64,000 bases of DNA from Oscillospiraceae bacterium (GTDB lineage: Bacteria; Bacillota; Clostridia; Oscillospirales; Ruminococcaceae), in contig JAJQHJ010000004.1 of NCBI GenBank assembly GCA_021199795.1, positions 1 through 64,000 on the forward strand, in the 5' to 3' direction. The position numbers were made by a program, and so were the translations under genes. A model generated the notes under the pieces. That model was not told where the DNA came from. It ran no database searches and was given only the letters and a program-made list of their open reading frames with translations. Position 1 is the first letter of the stretch; each line of letters starts with the position of its first letter. Shown here one piece after another: positions 25,129 to 33,418 of this stretch.

Positions 25129-25599
25129 TTACCAACGGAAATGAGCAAAAGCCTTGTTTGCCTCAGCCATCTTGTGAGTGTCCTCACGCTTCTTGACAGC
25201 AGCACCGGTACCGTTCATGGCATCCATGATTTCGCCTGCAAGCTTTTCTTTCATGGTCTTCTCATGTCTGTCACGGGAATACTTGACTATCCATCTTAAG
25301 CCTAATGTCTGTCTTCTTGCCGGACGTACTTCCATAGGAACCTGGTAGGTAGCACCGCCAACACGGCGAGCCTTGACCTCAAGGTTCGGCATTACGTTTT
25401 CCATAGCCTGCTCGAAAGCTTCGAGAGCCGGCTTACCGGACTTTGTTTCTACAATTTCAAATGCGTCGTACACAATCTTCTGAGCTACGCCTTTCTTACC
25501 GTCAACCATAATGTTGTTTATGAGACGAGTGACGAGCTTAGAATTATACACCGGATCTTCCAAAACATCACGTTTTGCAATATTACCTCTTCTTGGCAC
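25129..25599 (-). CDS. rpsG: 30S ribosomal protein S7
   Basis: S7 binds the 3' domain of 16S rRNA and helps nucleate head assembly. Started at the GTG at 25599 the protein is 156 residues and begins [15 protein letters not shown], exactly like the family. The ATG six codons upstream is rejected because AAGGAGGG, the ribosome site, would lie inside its coding sequence. The core pattern [17 protein letters not shown] and the terminal [12 protein letters not shown] are intact. It is second in the str operon. Confidence 0.97.
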   Translation of the reverse strand: MPRRGNIAKRDVLEDPVYNSKLVTRLINNIMVDGKKGVAQKIVYDAFEIVETKSGKPALEAFEQAMENVMPNLEVKARRVGGATYQVPMEVRPARRQTLGLRWIVKYSRDRHEKTMKEKLAGEIMDAMNGTGAAVKKREDTHKMAEANKAFAHFRW

Positions 25600-25721
25600 T
25601 TCGCTTCCCTCCTTCATAATAGAATGATATCATGGGTACTCGTTTTCACCCGAAAAAGCTGTCGGAATGGCTTCACTCAAGCTCTCCCGCAGTGACCCCG
25701 TCAGTCCGTAAGAGATAACCC

Positions 25722-25781
25722 GCGAACAATGTTCGCTGCGAGCACAGCTCGCATATATATGTTAACTCCACATGACTGTGG
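25722..25781. repeat. Three tight hairpins between rpsL and rpsG
   Basis: GCGAAC-AAT-GTTCGC (25722-25736), TGCGAGC-ACA-GCTCGCA (25737-25753) and CCACA-TGAC-TGTGG (25768-25781) follow one another with loops of 3-4 nt. The stems are unrelated in sequence. They sit in the str operon transcript between two ribosomal protein genes. Confidence 0.75.
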
Positions 25782-25832
25782 TGGATTTTCGCTTTTTTGT
25801 TTTGTCCGAACACTCTCGGACTGTGTTACTGA

Positions 25833-26255
25833 TTACTTCTTTGCAGCCTTCGGTCTCTTTGCGCCGTACTTGGATCTTGCCTGCATTCTCTTGGCAACGC
25901 CCTGAGTATCGAGAGTTCCTCTGATGATGTGGTAACGCACACCAGGGAGATCCTTGACTCTGCCGCCTCTGATGAGAACAACGCTATGCTCCTGGAGGTT
26001 GTGTCCGATTCCGGGGATGTAAGCAGTGACTTCTGTGCCGTTTGTAAGACGAACTCTTGCGATCTTTCTCATAGCTGAGTTAGGCTTCTTAGGAGTCTGA
26101 GTCTTTACAGCAGTGCAAACGCCTCTCTTCTGAGGGCAGGACAAATCAACGCTGACTTTCTTCTTGGAGTTGTAAATCTTCTGAAGTGCAGGTGCTGTTG
26201 ACTTGTAGACAGAAACTTCTCTTCCCTTGCGAACCAACTGGTTAAAGGTAGGCAT
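25833..26255 (-). CDS. rpsL: 30S ribosomal protein S12
   Basis: S12 lies at the decoding centre and affects translational accuracy. The 140-residue sequence has the family segments [31 protein letters not shown] and [17 protein letters not shown]. The lysines that mutate to streptomycin resistance are the wild-type residues. AAAGGAGAGAAAAC precedes the ATG. It is the first gene of the str operon, behind the promoter at 26368-26396. Confidence 0.98.
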   Translation of the reverse strand: MPTFNQLVRKGREVSVYKSTAPALQKIYNSKKKVSVDLSCPQKRGVCTAVKTQTPKKPNSAMRKIARVRLTNGTEVTAYIPGIGHNLQEHSVVLIRGGRVKDLPGVRYHIIRGTLDTQGVAKRMQARSKYGAKRPKAAKK

Positions 26256-26304
26256 GTTTTCTCTCCTTTCGTTAGAATTAAATTTGCGTAGATATTGAAA
26301 CCCG

Positions 26305-26352
26305 GAAGTTGCGAAGCAACTTCCCCAGATAGCTACGCCAGTAGCTATCTGT
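26305..26352. repeat. Two tight hairpins in the rpsL leader
   Basis: GGAAGTTGC-GAA-GCAACTTCC (26305-26325, 9 bp) and CAGATAGCTAC-GCCA-GTAGCTATCTG (26327-26352, 11 bp) are adjacent and perfect. They lie between the str promoter and the rpsL start, so both would be in the mRNA leader. Confidence 0.8.
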
Positions 26353-26367
26353 TCGCATACTATTCAA

Positions 26368-26396
26368 TTATACTTGTTGACTAAGAATTTGTCAAG
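26368..26396 (-). promoter_or_regulatory. Promoter of the str operon
   Basis: Minus strand: TTGACA (26396-26391), 17 nt, TATAAT (26373-26368), both perfect. The leader to the rpsL ATG is about 105 nt and includes the two hairpins at 26305-26352. Confidence 0.85.
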
Positions 26397-26492
26397 CTTT
26401 ATTTTTCAGGAAAATATGACGAATTTGCCGCTCGCAAATCCGTCAAAACTGTTATTTTCGTGCAAATAAGATTCCGAAATGAGGTACAAAGC

Positions 26493-26542
26493 AAAGAAGA
26501 CGCCAAAAGGCGTCTTCTTTGGTAGCTCACGAAGTGAGCTAC
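26493..26542. terminator. Hairpins after tRNA-Leu, probable terminator
   Basis: A perfect 12-bp stem AAAGAAGACGCC / GGCGTCTTCTTT with a 4-nt loop (26493-26520) ends in T-rich sequence on the minus strand and probably ends tRNA-Leu transcription. Between it and the tRNA lies a second perfect hairpin, GTAGCTCAC-GAA-GTGAGCTAC (26522-26542), of the short-loop type. Confidence 0.6.
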
Positions 26543-26629
26543 TGGTGCCGGTGACCGGGGTCGAACCGGTACGGTATCTCTACCACTGGATTTTGAGTCC
26601 AGCACGTCTGCCAATTCCATCACACCGGC
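26543..26629 (-). tRNA. tRNA-Leu (CAA)
   Basis: An 87-nt tRNA with long variable arm, acceptor GCCGGTG / CACCGGC, T arm CCGGTTCGACCCCGG and encoded CCA. The anticodon loop reads CTCAAAA, giving CAA for leucine. Confidence 0.95.
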
Positions 26630-26642
26630 AGGCACGAATTAA

Positions 26643-26671
26643 AGTATATCACAAGAAAATACGGTTGTCAA
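26643..26671 (-). promoter_or_regulatory. Promoter of tRNA-Leu
   Basis: Minus strand: TTGACA (26671-26666), 17 nt, TATACT (26648-26643), just upstream of the tRNA. Confidence 0.8.
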
Positions 26672-26690
26672 GCGTTTTTTCAGACTCAGT

Positions 26691-27962
26691 TTAAATGTTC
26701 AGGGAGTTTTCATTAAGAAAGAACTCGTAAAGTCCCATATGCAAAATTCCTTGCTCATCATACCACGCCTTGCCGTAAAGTCCCGAAACGACAACTTTCT
26801 TGAAAAAGTCGTTTACGCTTCTGAGCGATCGGAGCTCGGTTTCAGCTTTTTCATCGGAATCCACGCTGAACGCCGACTGGATATATATTCTCCTTGAACC
26901 CATATTTGCAACAAAATCAATCTCACAGGTCGAGGCACCATTACTTGCCGGCACAACCCCCACATCTACCGAATATCCTCTGTAGATAAGCTCATTATAG
27001 ATGATATTCTCCATAATATGAGTCGGTTCCTGCTGGCGGAAATTGAGTCTTGAATTCCGAAGTCCCACATCCGCACAGTAGTATTTGCTTGGGTAGTCGA
27101 AATACTTTTTGCCCTTGACGTCGTATCTTTTGGCACATCTGAAAAGGAAAGACTCGGTCAGACAATTAAGATAGCTCGAAACAGTCTCACTGTCAACCTT
27201 TATGCCTTTGGTACTTGCAATGGTTCTCGCTATCTTTGATGGATTGGTAAGCGACCCGACGGACGAACAAAGGTCATCGGTAAGCTCGCCTAAAATCTCC
27301 GGAAGCTTGATTCCATATCTTTCAACTATGTCTTTGAAATAGACTTCAGTGAAAAGCTCGCTCAGGTATCTTGCCTTGTCCTCATCTGATTTTCTGAATA
27401 GAGTGAATGGCATTCCGCCATAGAGTGAATAATTCTCATAAGCCTCACTTCTGTCTCCGCCGACATAGTCATAATATTCTTTAAAAGTGAGGGGATAAAC
27501 CTCAACAGTGTCTCCTCTGCCACGAAATGCGGTCATAACATCCCGGCTCAGGAGCTTGGAGTTGCTTCCGGTGACATATATATCCACATTTTTAAGCCGC
27601 ATAAGACCGTTCAAGACGTTATAAAGCCTTATTTCTTCTGGATTTTTCATCTCAGCACGAGTGATGGCATACTGTACTTCATCGATAAGAACATAGTACA
27701 TCTCACCATCATCGGCAATCTTCGACCTGATATACTCCGAAAGCTTCCCGCAGTCGCGAAGCTCCGAATATCTGTCGTCATCAAGTGCAATGGTGATGAT
27801 ATTTTCCGACTTGACACCACTTTCTAATAAATAATTATAGAATATTTCAAACAAGAGAAAGCTCTTTCCGCATCGTCTTATGCCGGTTATAACCTTGACA
27901 AGACCGTTTCCCTTGCGGTCTATGAGCATATTCAGATATTTATCTCGCCTGATATAGTCCAT
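26691..27962 (-). CDS. AAA-type ATPase with DUF4143 domain
   Basis: A 423-residue P-loop ATPase. Walker A is GIRRCGKSF (about 27-35) and Walker B is YVLIDEVQ, followed by a sensor region with VTGSNSKLL and a winged-helix part (LTNPSKIARTIASTKG). The C-terminal part carries the nuclease-like CEIDFVANMGSRRIYIQSAF. These AAA/DUF4143 proteins are widespread in gut Firmicutes and Bacteroidetes; their biological role is unknown. AGGAGG precedes the ATG. The promoter at 28018 and an inverted repeat over its start point suggest tight control. A second family member lies at 56545-57897. Confidence 0.88.
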   Translation of the reverse strand: MDYIRRDKYLNMLIDRKGNGLVKVITGIRRCGKSFLLFEIFYNYLLESGVKSENIITIALDDDRYSELRDCGKLSEYIRSKIADDGEMYYVLIDEVQYAITRAEMKNPEEIRLYNVLNGLMRLKNVDIYVTGSNSKLLSRDVMTAFRGRGDTVEVYPLTFKEYYDYVGGDRSEAYENYSLYGGMPFTLFRKSDEDKARYLSELFTEVYFKDIVERYGIKLPEILGELTDDLCSSVGSLTNPSKIARTIASTKGIKVDSETVSSYLNCLTESFLFRCAKRYDVKGKKYFDYPSKYYCADVGLRNSRLNFRQQEPTHIMENIIYNELIYRGYSVDVGVVPASNGASTCEIDFVANMGSRRIYIQSAFSVDSDEKAETELRSLRSVNDFFKKVVVSGLYGKAWYDEQGILHMGLYEFFLNENSLNI

Positions 27963-27975
27963 ATATTTTTGCCTC

Positions 27976-28046
27976 CTAATCGGAACTTACCGCTAAATCT
28001 CTGCAACTTCCGATTAGATTATATCACGATTTTCAGGAAATGTCAA
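27976..28046 (-). promoter_or_regulatory. Promoter and inverted-repeat operator of the first DUF4143 ATPase
   Basis: Minus strand: TTGACA (28046-28041), 17 nt, TATAAT (28023-28018), both perfect. CTAATCGGAA begins right after the -10 box (28017-28008) and its inverse TTCCGATTAG (27985-27976) runs into the AGGAGG ribosome site. The pair could be a DNA operator over the start site or an mRNA hairpin hiding the ribosome site. Confidence 0.7.
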
Positions 28047-28047
28047 C

Positions 28048-28410
28048 CTATCTTCTCCCAACCCTGTCCCCAAACACCTTGCCGAGGACGATTCCGAGCG
28101 CGGTTGCGAGCATGATGAGTATGACATAAATCCACGCCGTCGAGTTGAAGAAAATGTAGACGCAGGGGATGAACGCAACGCCTGATTCAAGTGCCACGAG
28201 CCAGTCGCCGCCTTTATTTCTTCCGTAGAAGAAGCCAACGACCATCCCGAAGCAGAGATCCAATATCGGACACATGTTGTAAACAGACCCTATCGCCGCG
28301 CTGTACTCCTCTCCGACATTACTGACAACCGCCACAAGAATCATAGGCAGAGCAAAGAAAAATACTATTATTGCTATAAAATACGTAAGTGTCCTTTCAA
28401 ATCTTTCCAT
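28048..28410 (-). CDS. Small multi-pass membrane protein
   Basis: A 120-residue protein with about three hydrophobic segments (near 7-30, 45-62 and 80-110) separated by short loops including GFFYGRNKGGDW. I do not recognise it. The ATG at 28410 is preferred; a TTG at 28431 would extend it into the rqcH reading frame. It overlaps or abuts the rqcH stop and is the last gene of that operon. The -35 box of the next promoter begins directly after its stop codon. Confidence 0.6.
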   Translation of the reverse strand: MERFERTLTYFIAIIVFFFALPMILVAVVSNVGEEYSAAIGSVYNMCPILDLCFGMVVGFFYGRNKGGDWLVALESGVAFIPCVYIFFNSTAWIYVILIMLATALGIVLGKVFGDRVGRR

Positions 28411-28417
28411 CCTGAGC

Positions 28418-30184
28418 CTACTTTCTGTCAATTCTCAGAGCCTCGACCGTCTCCTCATCTGGGGTGACATAGAGTGTTTTCTGGTTTGTGAAGATGACCA
28501 TTCCCGGCTTGCCGCCGGAGGGCTTCTTCACGTATCTCACAAGCGTATAGTCGACCGGAACGAGCGACGAATTTCTCGCCGAGGAGTTATAAGCCGCAAT
28601 CAACGCCGCCTCCTCGATGGTCTTTTCCGGAACCTCCCCGCCGTGGGTCGAAATTATGACATGCGAGCCGGTAAAGTCTTTCGTGTGAAGCCAGATGTCC
28701 GTCTTCTCTGCGGTCTTGAGCGTGAGCTGGTCGTTCTGCCGGTTGTTTCTGCCAACATAAATCCTGAATCCGTCCGAAGAGCGATATTCTATTGGAGGAA
28801 GAGGCTTCGCGTCCTTGCCTTTCGAGCGTGAAAGCCGGACATATCCCTCGGATGCTAATTCTGCCTTTATCTCCGCCAGTTCTCCCTCGGAGGAAGCACG
28901 TGAAAGCGAATCGAAAACGGATTCCAGGTACTTTATCTCGTTCTCGCCGCTCTCAATCAGCTCCCTCAGCTTTTTGTCAGCGGTGTCGGCTTTTCTATAT
29001 TCTCTATAGTACTGCTGTGCGTTCTGCGCGGGAGTCAGCCGCCTGTCAAGGCTTATAGTGACCGTCGGGCAGTTTTCGTCATAGAAGTTTTCAAGAACCG
29101 CGCTTCCGTCGCCCTTTTCGATTCTGTAGAGATTTGCCATTATGAGGTCGCCCTTGATCCTCAGTTCGTCACGGTTCTCGCACTCTTTTAATTTAAGCTT
29201 CTGCGCCGCAACTCGCCTTTCAGTCCTTTCACTCAGGCTCATAACAAGCTTGAAAAGGTCCTGCGCACGCTGCCTTGTCTGAAGAGCTGTGTCCCTTTCC
29301 CGGTAGAAGCTGTCGAGTAGCTCCGACGGGCTGTCATACTCCTTTGAAATCATCAGGTTCCCATACTGGTGGATGTCCACGAAGCAGAAATCTTTCATCA
29401 AGCCGCTTCTGTCCTTGAGAATCACATACTTATTCTCCCCAGACTTGATATCGCTGGCAGTATTATTAAGATAGAATAGAAGCCGCCCCATTTCGTCATC
29501 CGTGAATTCGCTTGCCGGCTTCTCGTCGCCTCTGAGAGCATAGAAAACCGCCTCGCGTGCAAATACAGGCGAGATTCCCTCGATGAGCCTGACCAGAGTT
29601 TTGGATGCATCTTTCTGGGAAGATGACCGCATTCCATTCTCAAGAGCTTCTTTATCGATCTCAAAAAGGCTGATTCTTTCGTCTCTCGGCGGGAGCGAAT
29701 ATGCGATTCCCGGCAAGACCAGCCGGACGCTCGACATATCTTCACTGACGCGCTTGATAGAGTCGATGACCCGCCCGTCCTGATTGATGAGGACGACATT
29801 AGAGCACCTGCCCATAATCTCAGCGGCAAGAGTGAGAATAACCCTGTCCCCGAACTCATCTGTAGCTTCAAAGTCGAAATTGAGGATTCTCTCAAACCCG
29901 TCCTGCCGGATATCTATGAGCTTTGCAGAGCCCAGGTGCTTCCGGAGCAGCATACAGAACATCGGCGGAGTTTTCGGGTTTTCAAGCTCGCTTTTGCTCA
30001 GGTGCACCCTCGCGGTGCCTGCATTCGCCGAAAAGAGAACCTTTTTTGTGCCGCTAGACATAGTCCGGAAAGTTATTATTAAATTGTCCCGTGATGGCTG
30101 ATGGATCTTGTCCACCCGTGTCCCGATGAGCACCTGAGCCATTTCCTGCCGAAGCAGGCTTAAATAAACCCCGTCTAAAGCCAT
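28418..30184 (-). CDS. rqcH: NFACT-family ribosome quality control protein RqcH
   Basis: RqcH binds stalled 50S-peptidyl-tRNA complexes and adds alanine tails that mark proteins for decay; older annotations call it fibronectin-binding protein. The 588-residue protein has the N-terminal NFACT-N domain (MALDGVYLSLLRQEM, AEIMGRCSNVVLI), a middle coiled coil (about 290-420) and a C-terminal NFACT-R domain (RIYVGRNNRQNDQLTLK, DIWLHTKDFTGSHVII). Its ATG overlaps the stop of the cellulase gene as TAATG, so the two are translationally coupled. Confidence 0.93.
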   Translation of the reverse strand: MALDGVYLSLLRQEMAQVLIGTRVDKIHQPSRDNLIITFRTMSSGTKKVLFSANAGTARVHLSKSELENPKTPPMFCMLLRKHLGSAKLIDIRQDGFERILNFDFEATDEFGDRVILTLAAEIMGRCSNVVLINQDGRVIDSIKRVSEDMSSVRLVLPGIAYSLPPRDERISLFEIDKEALENGMRSSSQKDASKTLVRLIEGISPVFAREAVFYALRGDEKPASEFTDDEMGRLLFYLNNTASDIKSGENKYVILKDRSGLMKDFCFVDIHQYGNLMISKEYDSPSELLDSFYRERDTALQTRQRAQDLFKLVMSLSERTERRVAAQKLKLKECENRDELRIKGDLIMANLYRIEKGDGSAVLENFYDENCPTVTISLDRRLTPAQNAQQYYREYRKADTADKKLRELIESGENEIKYLESVFDSLSRASSEGELAEIKAELASEGYVRLSRSKGKDAKPLPPIEYRSSDGFRIYVGRNNRQNDQLTLKTAEKTDIWLHTKDFTGSHVIISTHGGEVPEKTIEEAALIAAYNSSARNSSLVPVDYTLVRYVKKPSGGKPGMVIFTNQKTLYVTPDEETVEALRIDRK

Positions 30185-31308
30185 TATTTCGCTGCTTTCC
30201 TTATCGCCTTTATCATATCTTCATTCTGCCATGTCAGTGTATCTCTTTCAAGAAGACTTCCGTCATCCCATATATAAGTCGGAATCCCTGCATCTGAACA
30301 TAGGCTCACCAGTGTCTTGCAGAAGAGTACCCTTGAATCCTCGTCATTCCCGAGACATGTCCCGTATTCTCCAATAATTACCGGGACGCCATTGTCCACA
30401 TAGTAGCTCTTCAGCTTCTCGATTTTCGACTCCATCAGCTCAATTTCCTCGTCACTGCCCCACTCATACTGCTGGGTAGTGGTGCAGAACTGCCATGGGG
30501 TGTAGTAGTGAACCGAGAGTATGCACCTGTCCATCGGGTCGTCCGGCATTTCAAATAAGCTCGAACATGTCGCGTCGATATCTGTCCAGTAGCCGGCAAT
30601 CAGCAGGTGCCTGTCCGGATTGTTCCCGCCGCTTGAGCGCACAAGGTCGACAAACGCCTGGTTGAGGTTGTTTAAGGTCTCATATGCCAGCCAGTCATCG
30701 AGGTCATCAAATCCGACTTCATTCATAGATTCAAAGATGAGCCTGTCGCCATAGTCCTCAAACTTGTCGCAAATCTGCTGCCAGATGGTTAAGTACTTAT
30801 CTAAAACTCCGTCATAGTCGGTGGATGCATTTCTGATCCAAGCCCCGAACTGCGGGTCACCGCCGCCGTCGTGGTGGACATTTATGATAACGTAAAGCCC
30901 CAAATCATAGGCATAGTCGACAATCTCCTGCACCCTGTCCATCCACTCTTCATCGATGTTGTAATCTTCATCAATATGGTCGCGCCAGGTGATGGGGATT
31001 CTGACTGAATTGAACCCCGATTCCTTGACGAACTCAAGAAGCTCTTTCGTGACAACCGGATTCCCCCAGAGCGTCTCATCGACGTCATCTGAGTTTTCAT
31101 CAATCTCACCGTCGCCGTCCCTGTCCGCATTGCAGACGTCCAGGCTGTTTCCGAGGTTATATCCAATCCCCATTTCCGAGACAAGCTCCATTGAAGTTAT
31201 GTCCCGCATATCGTCGGTGTAATTGATGGCGATATCTCCGCTCCCACAAGCTGTGAAAGTGGTGAGGACGAGAACTATGCAAACTGTGACAGACAGTAAT
31301 CTTTTCAT
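30184..31308 (-). CDS. GH5 endoglucanase lipoprotein
   Basis: A secreted cellulase-type enzyme of glycoside hydrolase family 5, probably subfamily 4. Residues 1-21 are a lipoprotein signal with lipobox TACG (C21). The barrel keeps the acid/base E197 in FESMNEVG and the nucleophile E314 in IIGEYG, plus INVHHDGGG and SVHYYTPWQF. An unusual acidic loop at about 60-76 (D62, D64, D66, I69, D70) resembles an EF-hand or dockerin calcium loop, inserted before the conserved ETLWGNP. It lies inside an operon of housekeeping genes and is coupled to rqcH. Confidence 0.92.
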   Translation of the reverse strand: MKRLLSVTVCIVLVLTTFTACGSGDIAINYTDDMRDITSMELVSEMGIGYNLGNSLDVCNADRDGDGEIDENSDDVDETLWGNPVVTKELLEFVKESGFNSVRIPITWRDHIDEDYNIDEEWMDRVQEIVDYAYDLGLYVIINVHHDGGGDPQFGAWIRNASTDYDGVLDKYLTIWQQICDKFEDYGDRLIFESMNEVGFDDLDDWLAYETLNNLNQAFVDLVRSSGGNNPDRHLLIAGYWTDIDATCSSLFEMPDDPMDRCILSVHYYTPWQFCTTTQQYEWGSDEEIELMESKIEKLKSYYVDNGVPVIIGEYGTCLGNDEDSRVLFCKTLVSLCSDAGIPTYIWDDGSLLERDTLTWQNEDMIKAIRKAAK

Positions 31309-31320
31309 AAGAGCCTCCGA

Positions 31321-32106
31321 TTAAATTGTTTTTGCCAAAAAGCTGTCTTCCGAAACCACAAACTCAACTTCCGGAAACTGCTTTCCGAGCTTATCTTTCA
31401 GATACTCCATTGCAATGGTCTCCGTCTCGAAATGCCCGGCATCTATAAGGGTTATGCCGAGGCGTTCAGCTTCGATGAAGTTATCCTGCTTCACGTCTCC
31501 GGAAACATAGGCATCACAGCCCAGTTCACTCGCGTTCGTGACATATGAGCCGCCAGCTCCGGAAATCATGCCGACGGTCTTGATATTACGGTTGCCGGCG
31601 ACATACTTGATCGCAATGCAATTAAACCTCTCCTTGCAGAGCCTTGCTAACTCATCAGGAGTCATTTCTTTTTCGCATTCCCCGATTGCACCGTAGCCAA
31701 CAACTCTGCCTGTAACGGGGTCATTTCGGTTTATATCAATAATTTTGTGGAGATTCTTAAGCCCAAGCTTATCAGCCATCATGTCGCTGATGCCATATTC
31801 GGCACTATCAAGATTCGTGTGGGACGAAATACAGGCGATTCCCTTTTTAAACAGCAGAGCCGCCGGGACGGTTGAATCAAGGCTCCTTAGCGGATCGAAA
31901 ATGACCGGATGATGAGTTAAAATCAGCTGGCAGCCCAGATTCTCTGCCTCAAGTATTGCTGGGATCGATGCATCCAGGGCGCAAAGAGCCTTGGTGACCG
32001 GTTCACTTCCGTCCCCGACCAAAAGTCCCGAATTGTCCCAGCTGTCCTGCGTCCTGTATGGCGCGAAGCTGTCAATATAATTATAGATGTCTCTTACTGT
32101 AGTCAT
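31321..32106 (-). CDS. Nif3-like dinuclear metal center protein
   Basis: A 261-residue member of the Nif3/YqfO/DUF34 family, which forms hexameric rings with a two-metal centre; the substrate is unsettled. Metal ligands are visible in ILTHHPVIFD (two His), CISSHTNLDS and the late DAGHFETE. The middle part holds the domain with VGMISGAGGSYV. It overlaps the trmK stop by four bases (ATGA), the same yqfN-yqfO arrangement known from Bacillus, and lies 12 nt before the cellulase gene. Confidence 0.92.
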   Translation of the reverse strand: MTTVRDIYNYIDSFAPYRTQDSWDNSGLLVGDGSEPVTKALCALDASIPAILEAENLGCQLILTHHPVIFDPLRSLDSTVPAALLFKKGIACISSHTNLDSAEYGISDMMADKLGLKNLHKIIDINRNDPVTGRVVGYGAIGECEKEMTPDELARLCKERFNCIAIKYVAGNRNIKTVGMISGAGGSYVTNASELGCDAYVSGDVKQDNFIEAERLGITLIDAGHFETETIAMEYLKDKLGKQFPEVEFVVSEDSFLAKTI

Positions 32107-32783
32107 TTTTTAGCCTCCCTCAGAAGCTTTTCTATTTCGTCGGCTGTCCGTTCGAGCTCTTCAAGTTCATCAGAATCCGGATTCAAAGCCATCTTCATGC
32201 CATTTGCGACGTCTCTTAAACGCTTCACCTGCGTCGAAAGATATTCCCCTGAAATCTCTTCGCTTAAATCCAGCCCCGCCGTCAGGCATTCCGCCTGGGT
32301 GAGAATTCTCGGATTTCCGGAGTATTTCGCATTTATAACGGGATAGATGAATTTCCCGTCGCGGACGGCTTTCTCGAGGACAACCTCAAAGCCGTTTCCC
32401 GACAGCCAGTCGACAAGCTCCCACGCCCGGGTGTTCGGCTGCAAAACGAGGTTCGCCTTTTTTGCCTTGTCCCCGCCGCCGGCGAGAATATCCCGAATCA
32501 TTTCCCCGCCCATTCCGGCGATGATGATGTCGGTTATCTCCCCATCGGAAATCTCTATAAGCCCGTCCGAAAGAACCGTCTCTATCCTGTCTTCAAGTCC
32601 TGAATCCGCAATGTTCTTCCTTGCAAACGAAAGCGGACCCTCAGCGATGTCGCAGGCATAGGCGCGCTCGCACTTTCCAGACTGAACCAGATATATCGGA
32701 AGCCATGCATGGTCAGTCCCGATATCGCAGGCAACCGAGCCACGAACCATTTCAGAGCAGCACAGAAGCCTCTTACTCAGCAT
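32103..32783 (-). CDS. trmK: tRNA (adenine-22-N1) methyltransferase
   Basis: TrmK methylates N1 of A22 in tRNAs using S-adenosylmethionine. The 226-residue protein starts with LSKRLLCCSEMVRGS and the SAM motif VACDIGTDHAWLPI, followed by DIIIAGMGGEMI (motif IV) and NTRAWELVDWLSGNGF, all typical of the family. The C-terminal helices RLRDVANGMKMAL form the tRNA-binding part. Its start overlaps the DUF1858 gene by 11 nt and its stop overlaps the next gene. Confidence 0.93.
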   Translation of the reverse strand: MLSKRLLCCSEMVRGSVACDIGTDHAWLPIYLVQSGKCERAYACDIAEGPLSFARKNIADSGLEDRIETVLSDGLIEISDGEITDIIIAGMGGEMIRDILAGGGDKAKKANLVLQPNTRAWELVDWLSGNGFEVVLEKAVRDGKFIYPVINAKYSGNPRILTQAECLTAGLDLSEEISGEYLSTQVKRLRDVANGMKMALNPDSDELEELERTADEIEKLLREAKK

Positions 32784-33003
32784 TTTCAGTCTCTGCTTCC
32801 GGAGTGTGCTCCGCGAAATAAGCCCTCAGCTCTTCAAGAAAGTCGTCGGTGTCGACTCCGTGCACAGCGCAAGCCTCGTCGACAGTCTCAAACAAAGCCG
32901 CCGGGCAGCTGAAGCAATGCATTCCTATCTCCATAAACAAATCCGCACACCCGCTGTCATAAGCGACGATGTCGTATATCATTGTATCCTTTGTAATTTC
33001 CAT
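32773..33003 (-). CDS. DUF1858-domain protein with redox-type Cys pair
   Basis: A 76-residue protein of the DUF1858 family, often described as hybrid-cluster-associated redox disulfide proteins. It begins MEITKDTMIYDIVAY and contains GMHCFSCP, the conserved CxxC pair, followed by TVDEACAVHGVD. The C-terminal tail is acidic. It could act as a small dithiol carrier or metal-responsive protein; the exact role is unknown. AGGAGG precedes the ATG. It heads the operon that runs through trmK, the Nif3-like gene, the cellulase and rqcH. Confidence 0.88.
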   Translation of the reverse strand: MEITKDTMIYDIVAYDSGCADLFMEIGMHCFSCPAALFETVDEACAVHGVDTDDFLEELRAYFAEHTPEAETENAE

Positions 33004-33070
33004 ATATAAGCCTCCTAAAGACGTGTTTTCTTAATATTATACGCCATTTCTTCGCCCATTTCAACCCCAA

Positions 33071-33098
33071 AAGAAAAATCGGCGGAGATATCTCCGCC
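33071..33098 (-). terminator. Terminator after the zinc-ribbon gene
   Basis: Minus strand: perfect palindrome GGCGGAGAT-ATCTCCGCC followed by GATTTTTCTTTT. It separates the zinc-ribbon gene from the DUF1858 operon. Confidence 0.8.
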
Positions 33099-33135
33099 GG
33101 TTAATTTCTAAAACTCTAAGATTATGCCATAATCT

Positions 33136-33156
33136 CGTAAATACGAAGTATTTACG
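33136..33156. repeat. Tight hairpin overlapping the zinc-ribbon stop codon
   Basis: CGTAAATAC-GAA-GTATTTACG is a perfect 9-bp stem with a GAA loop, as at 26305 and 26522. On the minus strand its end supplies the TAA stop of the gene at 33152. Confidence 0.7.
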
Positions 33157-33418
33157 CGTGTCTCTGCTTTGCGAAGCAATCGCTGCAATATACAGGACGG
33201 TCGTCATGTGGCTTGAAAGGTACTCTTGCTTCTTTTCCGCAAGATGCGCAAACAGCAGTGTAATACTGCTTGCCCTCTTCCTTCTTGGCTCTTCTGCAAT
33301 CCTTGCACATTTTGGGCTCATTCTCAAAGCCTTTCTCTGCATAGAATTCCTGCTCGCCGGCTGTAAAAACGAATTCTTTTCCGCAATTACGGCATACCAA
33401 CTTCTTGTCTTCGAACAT
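33152..33418 (-). CDS. Double zinc-ribbon protein
   Basis: An 88-residue protein with two treble-clef or zinc-ribbon units. The first has VCRNCGKEF and MCKDCRR and the second has VCASCGKEARV and YCSDCFAK, giving eight cysteines in four CxxC pairs for two zinc ions. Similar proteins are common in Firmicutes, and their function (RNA, DNA or protein binding) is unknown. GAGGG precedes the ATG. Its stop codon lies inside a hairpin repeat. Confidence 0.85.
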   Translation of the reverse strand: MFEDKKLVCRNCGKEFVFTAGEQEFYAEKGFENEPKMCKDCRRAKKEEGKQYYTAVCASCGKEARVPFKPHDDRPVYCSDCFAKQRHA

